Positions 52,035-60,781 of a stretch of 64,000 nt of DNA are shown here, piece after piece. The translations under genes were made by a program, and so were the position numbers. The number at the start of each line of letters is the position of its first letter. Position 1 is the stretch's first letter. The DNA is from Streptomyces sp. CB02261 (lineage in GTDB: Bacteria; Actinomycetota; Actinomycetes; Streptomycetales; Streptomycetaceae): assembly GCF_001905665.1 (NCBI RefSeq), contig NZ_LIVX01000006.1, forward strand, positions 62,001 through 126,000. The letters run 5' to 3'. The notes below the pieces were generated by a model that saw nothing but the letters and a program-made list of their open reading frames with translations, was not told the origin of the DNA and did no database searches.

Positions 52035-52481
52035 TCAACTCGCATCGTCAGATACCTCGACAGCCGACAATGTCACGGTGCCGTCGTCCGCAACGGACCA
52101 GCCGGGGTTGTGACACACCTCCCAGCGGTGGCCATCGGGATCGGCAAAGTAGCCGTGGTAGCCGCCGAATGCCGCGCGCTGGGGCTCTTTGAGGATCGTG
52201 GCTCCGGCCGCACGGGCCCGCTGCACAGCAGCGTCCACCGCGGCGGGAGAGGAGAGGTTTTGCGCGAGGGTGAATGGCGTGCCGAAAGTTGCAGGATGCC
52301 CGGTGTCGGTGCCGAGATCAGCCAGCGGGAACAGCCCCAGGGCCAGCCCGTTACCGACCTGGTAGAAGACGATGCCGTCCAGATCGAGCAGGGGAACCCA
52401 GCCCAGGCCCTGGCTGTAGAACTGGCGGCTGACCTTCAAATCGCCGACACCCAATGTCACCAGGTTCACCTGCTGGCTCAT
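52035..52481 (-). CDS. VOC-family (glyoxalase-like) protein
   Basis: The 148-residue protein shows two beta-alpha-beta-beta-beta units of the vicinal oxygen chelate fold: VNLVTLGVGDLKVSRQFYSQ, GLGWVPLLDLDGIVFYQVG, and later FGGYHGYFADPDGHRWEVCH with the metal-binding Glu in WEVC. It binds a divalent metal and acts as a lyase, dioxygenase or resistance protein; the substrate cannot be told. GGTGGGG lies upstream of the ATG at 52481. Confidence 0.9.
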   Translation of the reverse strand: MSQQVNLVTLGVGDLKVSRQFYSQGLGWVPLLDLDGIVFYQVGNGLALGLFPLADLGTDTGHPATFGTPFTLAQNLSSPAAVDAAVQRARAAGATILKEPQRAAFGGYHGYFADPDGHRWEVCHNPGWSVADDGTVTLSAVEVSDDAS

Positions 52482-52885
52482 GCATCGCCCCACCGGTAGG
52501 AGAACGCCATCTGGCCACAACGCTACCGCCAGGACAGGGCGAACGTTGCCTGATGCGGCACTAGCTAGGTCGAAACCTCATGTCGATCGGGGTTACGGCG
52601 GGGCAGCACGGGGACTCGCCGCAGTTCGAACCCGTGTCGGCAGAGGTTCGCGTGCCCCGCCTCGGGCCGAAGCTGCCACGCGTCCGCTTCCGGATCGCGG
52701 GCGCAGGCGAAGGCGGAGGCGGAGGCGGAGGCGGACAGCGCGTACGCCTCTCGCGAGAATTGCGCCCACCTGCGCCGCCGCAGGGGGTCACCGCGCTGTC
52801 GCTACGCGCCTCGGCGAACTCGCCGTCCGCTACGGGGCGATCGTCCTTGTCGCCGCCATCGACGAGTGCCTCTGCTCCTCGGGCG
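52482..52885. other. Region with a GGAGGC repeat, no confident gene
   Basis: A hexamer tract (GGAGGC repeated, about 52708-52735) lies in the middle. A minus-strand frame ending at 52565 reads GHANLCRHGFELRRVPVLPR and may be the end of a lost gene; no start is supported. Confidence 0.4.
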
Positions 52886-53416
52886 TCACGCGGGGGGATC
52901 CACGTTCCACGCCGCGGGCAGATCGCTGCCGCAGAAGACACAGACGAAGTCGTCCTCACGCACGATGTTGTGCTCCTGGCAGTCGGGGCACCGTCGGAAC
53001 ACCACCTGGTGCGTGAAGCCGGAAGGCCGCCGGAGTTCTACGGCGTCGAGAGAACGGGCGACCTCCGACCAGGAGCTGACATCCGGGCAGTACCGGGTGG
53101 ACTGGTTGCTGACCTCGCTCACGGTCCACCGGTCTGCCTCGTGCGCGAAGCTGATCTCGCCTGCGCTCAGAACCATGCCTCCGGCGGCGCAGGCCACGTG
53201 CTCGCTGCGCCGTGGCGCCAAGCGAAGCACACCGTCCGTACCGACCACGAAGGCGAACGGTTCGGTCAGGTCCGCCGCCGATTGCTCCGCGATCCAGCCA
53301 CCGAAGTCACTCGCCGAGGCGATCCGACGCCCGCCGTCACCAGACCGGACAGCAGCCTTCAGCTCGACCGGTCCTACATATCGATAACTCCGTCCCCACC
53401 CAGTCACGTCAGCCAA
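52886..53416 (-). CDS. Hypothetical protein with C-terminal zinc ribbon
   Basis: The 176-residue protein has an N-terminal region SYRYVGPVELKAAVRSG, a beta-rich middle (EPFAFVVGTDGVLRLAPRRS, EHVACAAGG) and a C-terminal zinc ribbon (RRCPDCQEHNIVREDDFVCV then FCGSDLP, with CxxC at both ends). No known activity; similar proteins seem common in Streptomyces. A TTG start at 53416 has GGAGG nine bases upstream; a GTG at 53407 is an alternative. Confidence 0.75.
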   Translation of the reverse strand: MADVTGWGRSYRYVGPVELKAAVRSGDGGRRIASASDFGGWIAEQSAADLTEPFAFVVGTDGVLRLAPRRSEHVACAAGGMVLSAGEISFAHEADRWTVSEVSNQSTRYCPDVSSWSEVARSLDAVELRRPSGFTHQVVFRRCPDCQEHNIVREDDFVCVFCGSDLPAAWNVDPPA

Positions 53417-53463
53417 TCTAGAGCGCCTCCGACATGCGCAGCGGGGGGACGGCCGACCTGGCG

Positions 53464-53540
53464 GCTTCCCCGGCAGCCCACGCCGCCGGGGAAGCTAAGG
53501 GGCCCCATTGCCGTCGGCGCGGCAAAGGCGCCGCGCCGAC
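53464..53540 (-). terminator. Two consecutive hairpins after the FG-GAP gene
   Basis: GCTTCCCCGGC pairs with 53485-53495, and GTCGGCGCGG (53513-53522) pairs with 53531-53540. They lie between the end of the minus-strand FG-GAP gene (53635) and the zinc-ribbon gene and would end transcription of the former. Confidence 0.6.
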
Positions 53541-53634
53541 GCCGACTCTGAGGGCGGTGGTGATAGCGGCCCGCTGGTGGCGTCGGACCGTCCGGAGCGG
53601 GTTCACGGATGGTCCCCTGGAGAGGACGGTTCGG

Positions 53635-54805
53635 TCAGGCGAGGCTGGAGTAGGCGGTGCCCTCGCCCGGGCCGTCGTAGAGCCGCGTGCTCACTCGGGT
53701 GAAGGGCGTCTCCCAGCCGCCGGTCGCGCGGTAGAGGTAGGTGCCCTCGGCGCCGTAGCCGATCAGGTCGGGGCGGCCGTCGCCGTCCACGTCGCCGGCG
53801 CCGACGAGCTGGCTGAACATGTTCCAGCCGCCGCCGATGCGAGTGCGCGGTGCGAAGGTCCCGTCACCCTTGCCGAGGTGCAGCCACAGCACGCCGGAGG
53901 TGTCGCGGGCGACGAGGTCGCCGGCGGCGCCGCCGGCGATGTTCCCCACGGCGGTGATCTGGTTGTAGACGCCCCAGCCGCCCCCGAGACTCACCCGGGT
54001 GGCGTAGGGCTTTGCCCAGTCGCCGGTGCCCTTGTAGAGCCACGCGGTCCCGCTGCCGTCGGTCGCGACCAGGTCGGGCCTGCCGTCGCCGGTGAGATCG
54101 GAGCCACCCGTGATCTTGTTGTAGACCTGCCAGCCGTAGCCGACCTTCGTCCGGGGCGCGAAGGTGCCGTCGCCCTTGGCCAGGTGGCTCCACAGGTCGC
54201 CGTTGGCGTCGAGCCCGACGACGTCGCCGTGCGCGGCGCCGCCGATGTTGCCGACCGCCTCGATGTGCTTGTACGTCTGCCAGCCACCGCCGACAGCCGA
54301 CCGGCCGGCCGACTTGTACTGCCCGTCCACCGGCCCGTCGAACAGGTCATCCCGCCACAGCGTGCCCGAGGAGTCCCGCGCGAGCAGGTCGGTCGATCCG
54401 TTGTCGTTGTAGTCGTGCGGGTTGGCCTGCCGGGTGACCTGGAACGTGCCGGAGGCGCGCGCGGCGCTGCCGATGCCGCCCGGGATGGCGACGAAGTGCC
54501 AGGTGTAGGCGCCGTTCGGAGCGCCGACGCCGTCGATGACGCCGTTCCACTCCATGACCGGATTCAGGGGGCGGTCGTCCGGGCCGGGCAAGGTGATCTT
54601 CTTGCCGGTGGCCACGTGCGTCAGCGTCACCATCGCGAAGGCCGAGCGCGAGATCGTCCACTCCCACCGCACCTTGGTACCCGGCTGCTGGAGGTCCACC
54701 GTCGTGGGAACCTTCGAGTCCAGGACGGTGACAGCGAAGTTGCGGCCCGTGCTCGCGACCTCGGTCACCACGGGGACGCTGCCCTGGACGCCGTCGAACA
54801 GCCGG
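53635..54805 (-). pseudogene. C-terminal half of a secreted FG-GAP/VCBS-repeat protein
   Basis: From DRLFDGVQGSVPVVTEVAST the frame encodes an Ig-like region (VDLQQPGTKVRWEWTISRSA, LTHVATGKKITL, GAYTWHFVAIPGG). FG-GAP repeats follow with recurring DVDGDGRPDLIGYGAEGT and GDLVARDTSGVLWLHLGKGD units. It is in frame and well preserved but lacks its own start and signal peptide. It is the continuation of the gene half at 54943-55986, separated by a foreign insert of about 140 bases. Confidence 0.75.
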
Positions 54806-54942
54806 TCCGGCGGCGAGGTCGTACCAGCCCTGGACGGCGAGGGCGTTGACGGGTGGGAAGTCGACGGTGACGACGGCGACGCCCTCGTCGGGGACGGAGG
54901 TGGAGACACCCATGAGGAGATCAGCTACCTTTCCACCAAACG
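54806..54942 (-). other. Insert carrying the start of an enoyl-CoA hydratase gene
   Basis: The minus strand reads MGVSTSVPDEGVAVVTVDFP followed by PVNALAVQGWYDLAA from an ATG at 54913. That is the typical N-terminus of an enoyl-CoA hydratase/isomerase (VAVVTVDFPPVNAL). It ends abruptly where the FG-GAP frame resumes. The piece interrupts what should be one secreted protein. Confidence 0.6.
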
Positions 54943-55986
54943 TTACAGGCCATCGATGTCGTTCTTGACGCCACGCACGTGCACAGCGCCGTCCGGGGCG
55001 TGGGCGACGCTGGAGAAGCGCTCCAGCAACTTGTACGGCTGGGAGTCGGTCTTGTAGAGGTCCACGGCGTACAGCGGGTTGATCGAGTTGTCGGCCGCCT
55101 GGCCCGGGTCGCCGTACAGCAGCACGTCACCGACGATGCCGACGATCACGGCCTTCTGGCTGGAACTGTCGAGCCGGATCTCCTTGGGGAGCTTGCCGAC
55201 CCTGTCGACGATGATCCTGTTGCCCTCGGCACGGGCCTCGACCCGGGCGATGTAGTCGTGGGTGAGGGCGCCGGAACCGTCCGTCACCAGCTTGCCGGTG
55301 TCCGTCTCGTGCTGGAGAGGCAGGCCATGGACGAAGTCGGCCAGCGCCAGCGAGTCCTGGTTGCGGAAGGTCACTCCCGACTCGTACCGGGTGGTGACCA
55401 GGACGAGCGCCTTGTTGCCTGCGGACGCGACGACCTTGAAGCTCAGGTGGTTGCCGGCCCCGGAGAGCTTGATCTTCCTGGTCTGCTCGCCGTTCGGGGT
55501 GTACAGCCACAGGTCGTGGTAGTTCCCTGCTCCAGGGACCTGTACGAACAGGTCCCTGCCGATCACACCGACCAGCTTGGCCCCGGCGGCGAACTCGGTG
55601 GCGAGGTCGACCGTGACGGGCGAGGCGGCGGGGGCCGTCATGTCCCGGACGGTGACCGCGCTGCCGCCTTCGCCCGTGACGACGAAGTCGGACGTGCTGT
55701 CGTAGCCGACACTGGCGCCGCTGACCGGCTCCACCGACCCGTCTGCCTTCCGCCACTCCAGGACGGTCTTGCCGTCGGAGTCCTCGCGGGACGTGAGATA
55801 GCCGGTGTCACCGACGCTGATGATGTCGGTGTCGACCGGCAGCGTCGCCACGTCGGCGGCCTCGGCACCGGGCGCGGGCACGGCGGCGACGGCCGGGACG
55901 GTGACGAGGGTCCCCGTCACGGCCGTGACCGTGGACAGGGTGAGAACCGCCGCGGCGAGCCGTCGGCCCGAGATGTGGTGCTTCAC
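54943..55986 (-). pseudogene. N-terminal half of the secreted FG-GAP protein
   Basis: From GTG 55986 the 347-residue part begins with a signal peptide (VKHHISGRRLAAAVLTLSTV then TAVTGTLVTVPAVAA). A beta-propeller-like domain follows (VDTDIISVGDTGYLTSREDS, GVIGRDLFVQVPGAGNYHDL, DPGQAADNSINPLYAVDLYK), ending at NDIDGL with a stop where homologous proteins continue into Ig-like and FG-GAP domains. GGAAGG lies upstream. It is secreted if expressed, as a truncated product. Confidence 0.75.
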
Positions 55987-56421
55987 GTGTGCAGTGACCT
56001 TCCGAAGGTTGTTTCCTGAGGGAGCGGACGCGGGGGGGGCGTCCGCGCACACGGATGTGCGTGCGGCCGCTGGGTGTCCCCGCGCCGGGCAGAGCGTGCC
56101 CTTTCCTGCCACGTGCTTCGGAGTGCGCGTCCGTGAGGGCGCGGCACGGCAGGTCTCACGCGCTGTCGCCGACGTCGCCGTCTGCGACCACGCGAGTCCG
56201 CCGGAGGCGGCAGGAACGGTACGCCTGCCCGTGCGCACCGCCCGGTACGACTCCCCAGCCGCGCGGACGGTTTGTACGGGAAATCGAATCGTCTTCTGGT
56301 CGGCTTTCCCGCACCTCTTCAAGGGGGCGTTCCTGCGCGCAGAACTTGCTGCCCTCGTGGTCGGTGCATCGGTCGGTGCATCGGGACGCCCGGCTCGTCC
56401 GGTGTACGGCCCGCTCCGGGG
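55987..56421. other. Intergenic region, no recognised gene
   Basis: This stretch upstream of the FG-GAP gene is GC-rich with no recognisable product in any frame. It must contain the promoter of the FG-GAP gene. Confidence 0.45.
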
Positions 56422-57189
56422 CTACGAGCGACCGCGCACCTTCCGGAGGATCTCCTCGCGGAGCCTCGCGCGATCTGAGTCCCTTCGGAAGCGCATGCCT
56501 TTCTGCCTCTCCACTGTTTCAGCCAGCCTCCTGGCCTGACCCTGGTCGAGTTGGTCGGCCATCTGCACCGCGAGCAGCATGGCGTGGTACTGCTCGAAGG
56601 GGGTGCGCGGGTGCCTGATGGAGGCGAGGGTGGCTTCGAAGTTCCGGAGTTCAGGCCTGGCCTGCATCATGGCCAAGGCCGTGATGCGCTCCTCGTCCGT
56701 ACCTTCCCGCAGCCAGCGCGCGACCTCGGCCGACTCGAAGGACTTCTCCTGCGCCAAGCTGCGCGCACGGGCGATCACCTCTTCCAGAGCCCGGGTGCGT
56801 GCGGCACCGGGGGGCATCGATCCGCGCACTGAGCCGTAGTCGGTGGCGATGGGTCCCGCAGCGTCCAGCAGTGTCCTCGCCTCCGCACGCAACTGATGCG
56901 CCGTGGCGATGTCGCCCAGACGTTCGGACTCCTCCGCCAGTGCGAACCTCTCCGCCGCGACGGCGCGAAGCCTCAGGGTGGCCCCTCCGAACTCAAGGCT
57001 CTCGACAAGACTGCCCAGGAGGGCGAGGAGAAGAAGGACGCCTCCGAAGACGATCAATGCGGCCGCACCGGTGCCGTTCTGGGTCGCGAAGACCGCAAAG
57101 GTCCCCAGTCCGAATGACCCCGCGCCGATAAGAGCGGTGAGCATGCGCAACGCCGGTGTGAACCAGACGGTCGCGGCTCTCGCCTTCAC
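56422..57189 (-). CDS. Membrane protein with helical cytosolic domain
   Basis: The 255-residue protein starts with two transmembrane helices (VWFTPALRMLTALIGAGSFG and TGAAALIVFGGVLLLLALLG). A long helical domain follows (LRLRAVAAERFALAEESERL, ARALEEVIARARSLAQEKSF, MMQARPELRNFEATLASIRH, MLLAVQMADQLDQGQARRLA). The last part resembles HEAT-like helices. No enzyme motif is present. GTG 57189 is chosen because GTGGAG lies five bases upstream; a much longer frame upstream has no ribosome binding site. Function unknown. Confidence 0.75.
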   Translation of the reverse strand: MKARAATVWFTPALRMLTALIGAGSFGLGTFAVFATQNGTGAAALIVFGGVLLLLALLGSLVESLEFGGATLRLRAVAAERFALAEESERLGDIATAHQLRAEARTLLDAAGPIATDYGSVRGSMPPGAARTRALEEVIARARSLAQEKSFESAEVARWLREGTDEERITALAMMQARPELRNFEATLASIRHPRTPFEQYHAMLLAVQMADQLDQGQARRLAETVERQKGMRFRRDSDRARLREEILRKVRGRS

Positions 57190-57663
57190 GGCCTCTCCAC
57201 TTCTCTCTGGGGTGATGGGTCTGAAACTATCTGCGAACCAGGGCATACCAGGCACTCGGGGCTTCGTGTTGGGGTGAAGCGCAACCTGGACGGGCGCTCG
57301 TGCCGGCTTCTGACTGCAGGGCTTCCTGCGAGTGGGAAGCCCAGGGCGGGTGCCTCCCGTTCCACGGTCCATGCCACGCTGACGCGGCCCGCTCGGCGCT
57401 CGCTTGCTTGTCAGAGCTCGTAGCGGTGTCCGCAGCTCGGGGCCATGGTCTTGCCCCGGCCGGTGTGTAGCGGGTGCCGGGGCTGGCACAGGTGACGCTG
57501 GGGTCGTCGAACTCGGCCCACCACTTCTCGTCACCTGGAGGAGGCGTGGCGATTGCGCTTTCGACGCCCGTATCCGTACAGGGGGGTACGACCAAGGCTC
57601 AGCCTTCTGCGAGCCCCTGGAGAGACGGGGACCCCGCCTGCTCACGCATGGCTCCGTCGCCCT
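57190..57663. other. Intergenic region with a doubtful frame
   Basis: A minus-strand frame (57227-57595) contains DEKWWAEFDDPSVTCASPGT, which looks protein-like, but the rest is low in secondary-structure signal and no start is supported. Not called as a gene. Confidence 0.4.
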
Positions 57664-58563
57664 TCAGGACGGTTCATCACTGTCGACGGGTACGCCGAGT
57701 CGGGCGGCGATGCCGGTGAGGGCTGGGCCCAGCGGGAGTGCGACCCGGGTGAGGGCGTGCCGGTCGCCACGCGTCGGGTCCCGGTTGATGATCAGTACGG
57801 GGGTTCGGTCCTGGGCTGCCTGACGGACGAATCGGAGCCCTGACATCACCGTCAGGGAAGAACCCAGGACCAGCAGCGAGGTCGCGGCCCGGACCAGCTG
57901 GCGGCAGTCCTCGACCCTTTGTGGTGGGACGGCTTCGCCGAAGAACACCACGTCCGGTTTGAGGATGCCGCCGCAGAGCGCGCAGGGCACCACACGAAAG
58001 TCTCCGACCTGTTCGTCGCTGAGGTCGGCGTCACCGTCCGGATTGATCTCCGCCGGCATCGGCTCGAAGCCCGTGTTGGCCTCCTGGAGGCGACGGGCCA
58101 GTTCGCGGCGCGGGGTGAAGGCGCCGCAGGAGAGGCAGACGACGCGGGCCAGACTCCCGTGGAGTTCCACCACGTGTTCGCTCCCGGCGGCCTGGTGCAG
58201 GCCGTCGACGTTCTGGGTGATCACGCCTGACAGCAGACCGTGGCGCTCGAAGGCGGCCACGGCCCGGTGTCCGGCGTTGGGCAGCGCGCGGCCGAAGGTC
58301 CGCCAGCCGAGGTGGCTACGCGCCCAGTAACGCCGACGGGCCTGAACACTGCTGGTGAATTCCTGGTAGGTCATGGGGGTGTGCCGACTGAGGCTCCCGC
58401 CCTCACCACGGTAGTCGGGGATGCCCGACTCCGTGGAGATGCCCGCACCACTGAGCACCAGCACACCGCCGGCGCTCAAGGCATCGACGACTGGTTCCGG
58501 GTCCGTGGTGCCCGGCTCCGGGTCCTCGGCGGAACTCCAGCTCAAGGTGGGACGCATGCGCAT
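57664..58563 (-). CDS. Sir2-family NAD-dependent protein deacylase
   Basis: The 299-residue sirtuin has VLSGAGISTESGIPDYRG (NAD-binding GAGIS), ITQNVDGLHQAAGS, the catalytic His in VELHGSLARVVC, and zinc cysteines CLSCGAF and CALCGGILKPDVVFFGE. It removes acyl groups from lysines using NAD. It starts at ATG 58563 or 58557; no strong ribosome binding site. Likely cytosolic, possibly affecting acyl-CoA enzymes. It has no operon partner. Confidence 0.95.
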   Translation of the reverse strand: MRMRPTLSWSSAEDPEPGTTDPEPVVDALSAGGVLVLSGAGISTESGIPDYRGEGGSLSRHTPMTYQEFTSSVQARRRYWARSHLGWRTFGRALPNAGHRAVAAFERHGLLSGVITQNVDGLHQAAGSEHVVELHGSLARVVCLSCGAFTPRRELARRLQEANTGFEPMPAEINPDGDADLSDEQVGDFRVVPCALCGGILKPDVVFFGEAVPPQRVEDCRQLVRAATSLLVLGSSLTVMSGLRFVRQAAQDRTPVLIINRDPTRGDRHALTRVALPLGPALTGIAARLGVPVDSDEPS

Positions 58564-58891
58564 GGTGCCAGGGTACGGAAACGGGGACGAATACCTTCGG
58601 CCCTTCGAGGCGGTCCCGCCCCGCTGTCCGATGCCTCGTGCAGCAGCCCCACGCCCCGCCGGGACGGCCATGACGTTGTGACGCTCACAACCGACTGCAG
58701 ACAGCACAAGGCCACGAACGCACTCATGGACCTGGCGCAGACCCCCCGACCTGATCACGCTCTACAACGGGCGCGGCGGAGCGGTCATCGCGAGCCTGGG
58801 GTGGGCGGCCCGATGGCTCGAGGGAGAGCCGGCCTTCGATGCTCGTGGGCTCACTGGCGAGAATATTCGAACACATGCTCTAATCGAATGT
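58564..58891. other. Intergenic region with an inverted repeat near its end
   Basis: No coding signal is visible. Near the 3' end lies ATTCGAACACATGCTCTAAT then CGAAT (58866-58890), partly like an actinobacterial SOS box. It directly precedes the small gene at 58892. Confidence 0.4.
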
Positions 58892-59131
58892 ATGAGGCAT
58901 GCACGATTCCCCGACGACCTCGTCAGCGCCCAGGCGGCATGGACGCGAACGTACGAGGAGCTCGCCCGCCCCCGTGCCCCTGGGAGCGCGGGCATCACCA
59001 CCCTGCGCAGGCGGCTCATCCGGCTCTCCGCACGGGTGTATTGCCACCCCTACTGGACGCGGTCGCAGCCGGGTGCCGGACGGGCCGACCTGCTCCGCGC
59101 CGTTCGACACGAACACGAGGAGGCGGCCTGA
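58892..59131 (+). CDS. Small conserved-type protein, 79 residues
   Basis: The product reads MRHARFPDDLVSAQAAWTRT, YEELARPRAPGSAGITTLRR, RLIRLSARVYCHPYWTRSQ. The start and the R-L-x-L-S...HP(Y/F)W motif look like a family of small actinobacterial proteins without assigned function. The start ATG lacks a ribosome binding site and may be leaderless. The upstream inverted repeat (58866-58890) suggests LexA-type control. Two codon-rich frames follow at 59132-59389 but no gene is certain there. Confidence 0.65.
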   Translation: MRHARFPDDLVSAQAAWTRTYEELARPRAPGSAGITTLRRRLIRLSARVYCHPYWTRSQPGAGRADLLRAVRHEHEEAA

Positions 59132-59389
59132 CCGACGTGGGCGAGGACAGCGCGATCGGGCGCGTCCGATGCCTTCCCGACACCACCCCGGAGGGGTATC
59201 GCCCCGTCCCGGACCTGTTCGGCACCTTCGCCGCCGCGATGGAGCCGCCCGGCCCATCGAGCCCTCGCTCAGCTGCGGGGCGCCGGTACGTCCGGACGAC
59301 CCGGCCCAAGGGGACACCCTGGTCAGCGAAGCCCGGTCCGCCAAGGCGAGTGGGAGGGCCCTCGCCGACGCGTGGCAGGCGTCGCGCCC

Positions 59390-59812
59390 CTACCTCAGGA
59401 AGCTCAACCGCACCTGGCGGTGGGCGTTGTCCTTGTTCGTGTCCACCAGGCAAACCGACTGCCAGGTACCAAGGGCCAGTTCGCCGTTGATCACGGGCAG
59501 TGTCGCGTGGGGTGGGACGATGGCCGGCAGCACGTGGTCGCGGCCGTGGCCTCGGCTTCCATGGCGGTGCTGCCAGCGTTCGTCGGCGGGGAGCAGGTGG
59601 TGAAGGGCTGTCAGCAGGTCGCCGTCGCTCCCCGCTCCTGTTTCGATGAGCGCGACACCCATGGTCGCGTGTGGCGCGAAGACGTTCAGGAGGCCGTCAC
59701 CGCCCTCCGCCACGTCCGCCAGAAAGGACGCACACTCCTGGGTCAGGTCGTAGACCGTCTCTGAGACTCCGGTGGTGATGTCCAGGGTGCGGGTGGTGAA
59801 TCCGTGGCTCAT
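59390..59812 (-). CDS. YjbQ/UPF0047-family protein
   Basis: The 140-residue protein shows the family's core: FTTRTLDITTGVSETVYDLT, GLLNVFAPHATMGVALIETG, ADERWQHRHGSRGHGRDHVL, AIVPPHATLPVINGELALGT and WQSVCLVDTNKD. YjbQ-type proteins have a thiamine-phosphate-synthase-like activity in vitro; the physiological role is unsettled. The His cluster (ERWQHRHG) is the putative metal site. Its ATG overlaps the stop of the truncated glycosyltransferase frame (ATGA), with GGAGG immediately before it. Confidence 0.9.
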   Translation of the reverse strand: MSHGFTTRTLDITTGVSETVYDLTQECASFLADVAEGGDGLLNVFAPHATMGVALIETGAGSDGDLLTALHHLLPADERWQHRHGSRGHGRDHVLPAIVPPHATLPVINGELALGTWQSVCLVDTNKDNAHRQVRLSFLR

Positions 59813-60560
59813 GCCTCCATGATGACCGACGCCGCAGGAGCCTTCCACATGATGGTGAGTCGGTGGGCGGACGGACGACGCGGCATACGCCGGCGGGACT
59901 GGTTGAGCCAGGCGCCGAAGCGATCTTCCAGTCGGTCGAGTCGACGCACCCCGTAGCGGGCGACAAGGCATCCAGCTCTCGGTGCAACCGAAAGCACATC
60001 GTGTTCCCCCCGCATGCGCTCATTCAAGCCGCGCAACGGCTGTGCCAGGCGTTCCAGTGCGGTGTGCACGTGTCGCGCGCCGTCCTCCAGGGCGAGGTCC
60101 GTGGCGAGCCGGCGGGCGCGGGTACCCAGCTCCGGGGTGCGCGTCGCGGTGACGATGGCTTCGGACAGCCGTTGCGCGGTCAGACGCTGGTAGCGCAGCG
60201 GGGGCGGGGACACACCCAGGGCGTGGAGGCGCGCCGCCCAGAAGTGCTGGTCGAGCTGGACCGGGACCGCGATGGCGGGGACTCCGGCGCGGATCCCGGC
60301 CGCGGTGGTTCCGGCGCCGGCGTGGTGGACGACGGCGGCGGCTTTTGTGAACAGCCAGGCGTGCGGCACCTCTTGTACGGTGATCAGGTCGTCCCCCTCG
60401 CCCCGGAGGCCGCTCCAGCCGGACTGAATGATGCCGCGTACCCTCGCGCGCCGGAAGGCGTCGGCGAGGAGGGTGCTGAGCCGTTCGGCGTCCGCGGCGA
60501 CGAAGCTGCCGAAGCCGGCGAAGACCGGGGGCGGACCTGCGGCGAGGATTCGCCGTGCTC
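59809..60560 (-). pseudogene. 5'-truncated glycosyltransferase (GT1-type)
   Basis: The frame encodes the C-terminal nucleotide-sugar-binding half of a UGT/macrolide-type glycosyltransferase: GPPPVFAGFGSFVAADAERL, the EVPHAWLFTKAAAVVHHAGA motif followed by GTTAAGIRAGVPAIAVPVQL, DQHFWAARLHALGV. The acceptor-binding N-terminal half (about 200 residues) is missing and upstream sequence is unrelated. The C-terminal tail is odd and basic. It ends with an ATGA overlap onto the YjbQ-type gene. Probably non-functional. Confidence 0.75.
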
Positions 60561-60781
60561 GCCGTGGCTCTGACGACGGGAGTGTTGCCCTGGTGGCGCA
60601 CCTGGTGGACGACCTCACGCGATCGACCCACCGTCTCTCCGACGACGTCACCCTCGTCGTACTCACCCGAACCTGCCCCCCGCGGCCCGAGCGAGACGCG
60701 TCGAGCCGGGAGGACCGGCCCGTGCTCCGCGCGGACCGCCCGGCCCGCGCGAGGCGACGGGCCGCTACACCGTACGGGCCG
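60561..60781. other. Short debris region with a 17-base tandem duplication
   Basis: GGGCCGCTACACCGTAC occurs twice in a row (60759-60775 and 60776-60792), the second copy containing the RNB stop codon. Otherwise no gene or terminator is visible. Confidence 0.6.

Noticed and set aside
57227..57595. 122-residue minus-strand frame before the sirtuin
   Set aside because: One plausible stretch (DEKWWAEFDDPSVTC) but mostly low-complexity, with no start signal.
59144..59389. Plus-strand frames after the small gene (TDVGEDSAIGRVRCLPD...)
   Set aside because: Starts plausibly but changes frame and composition within 100 bases; no family recognised.
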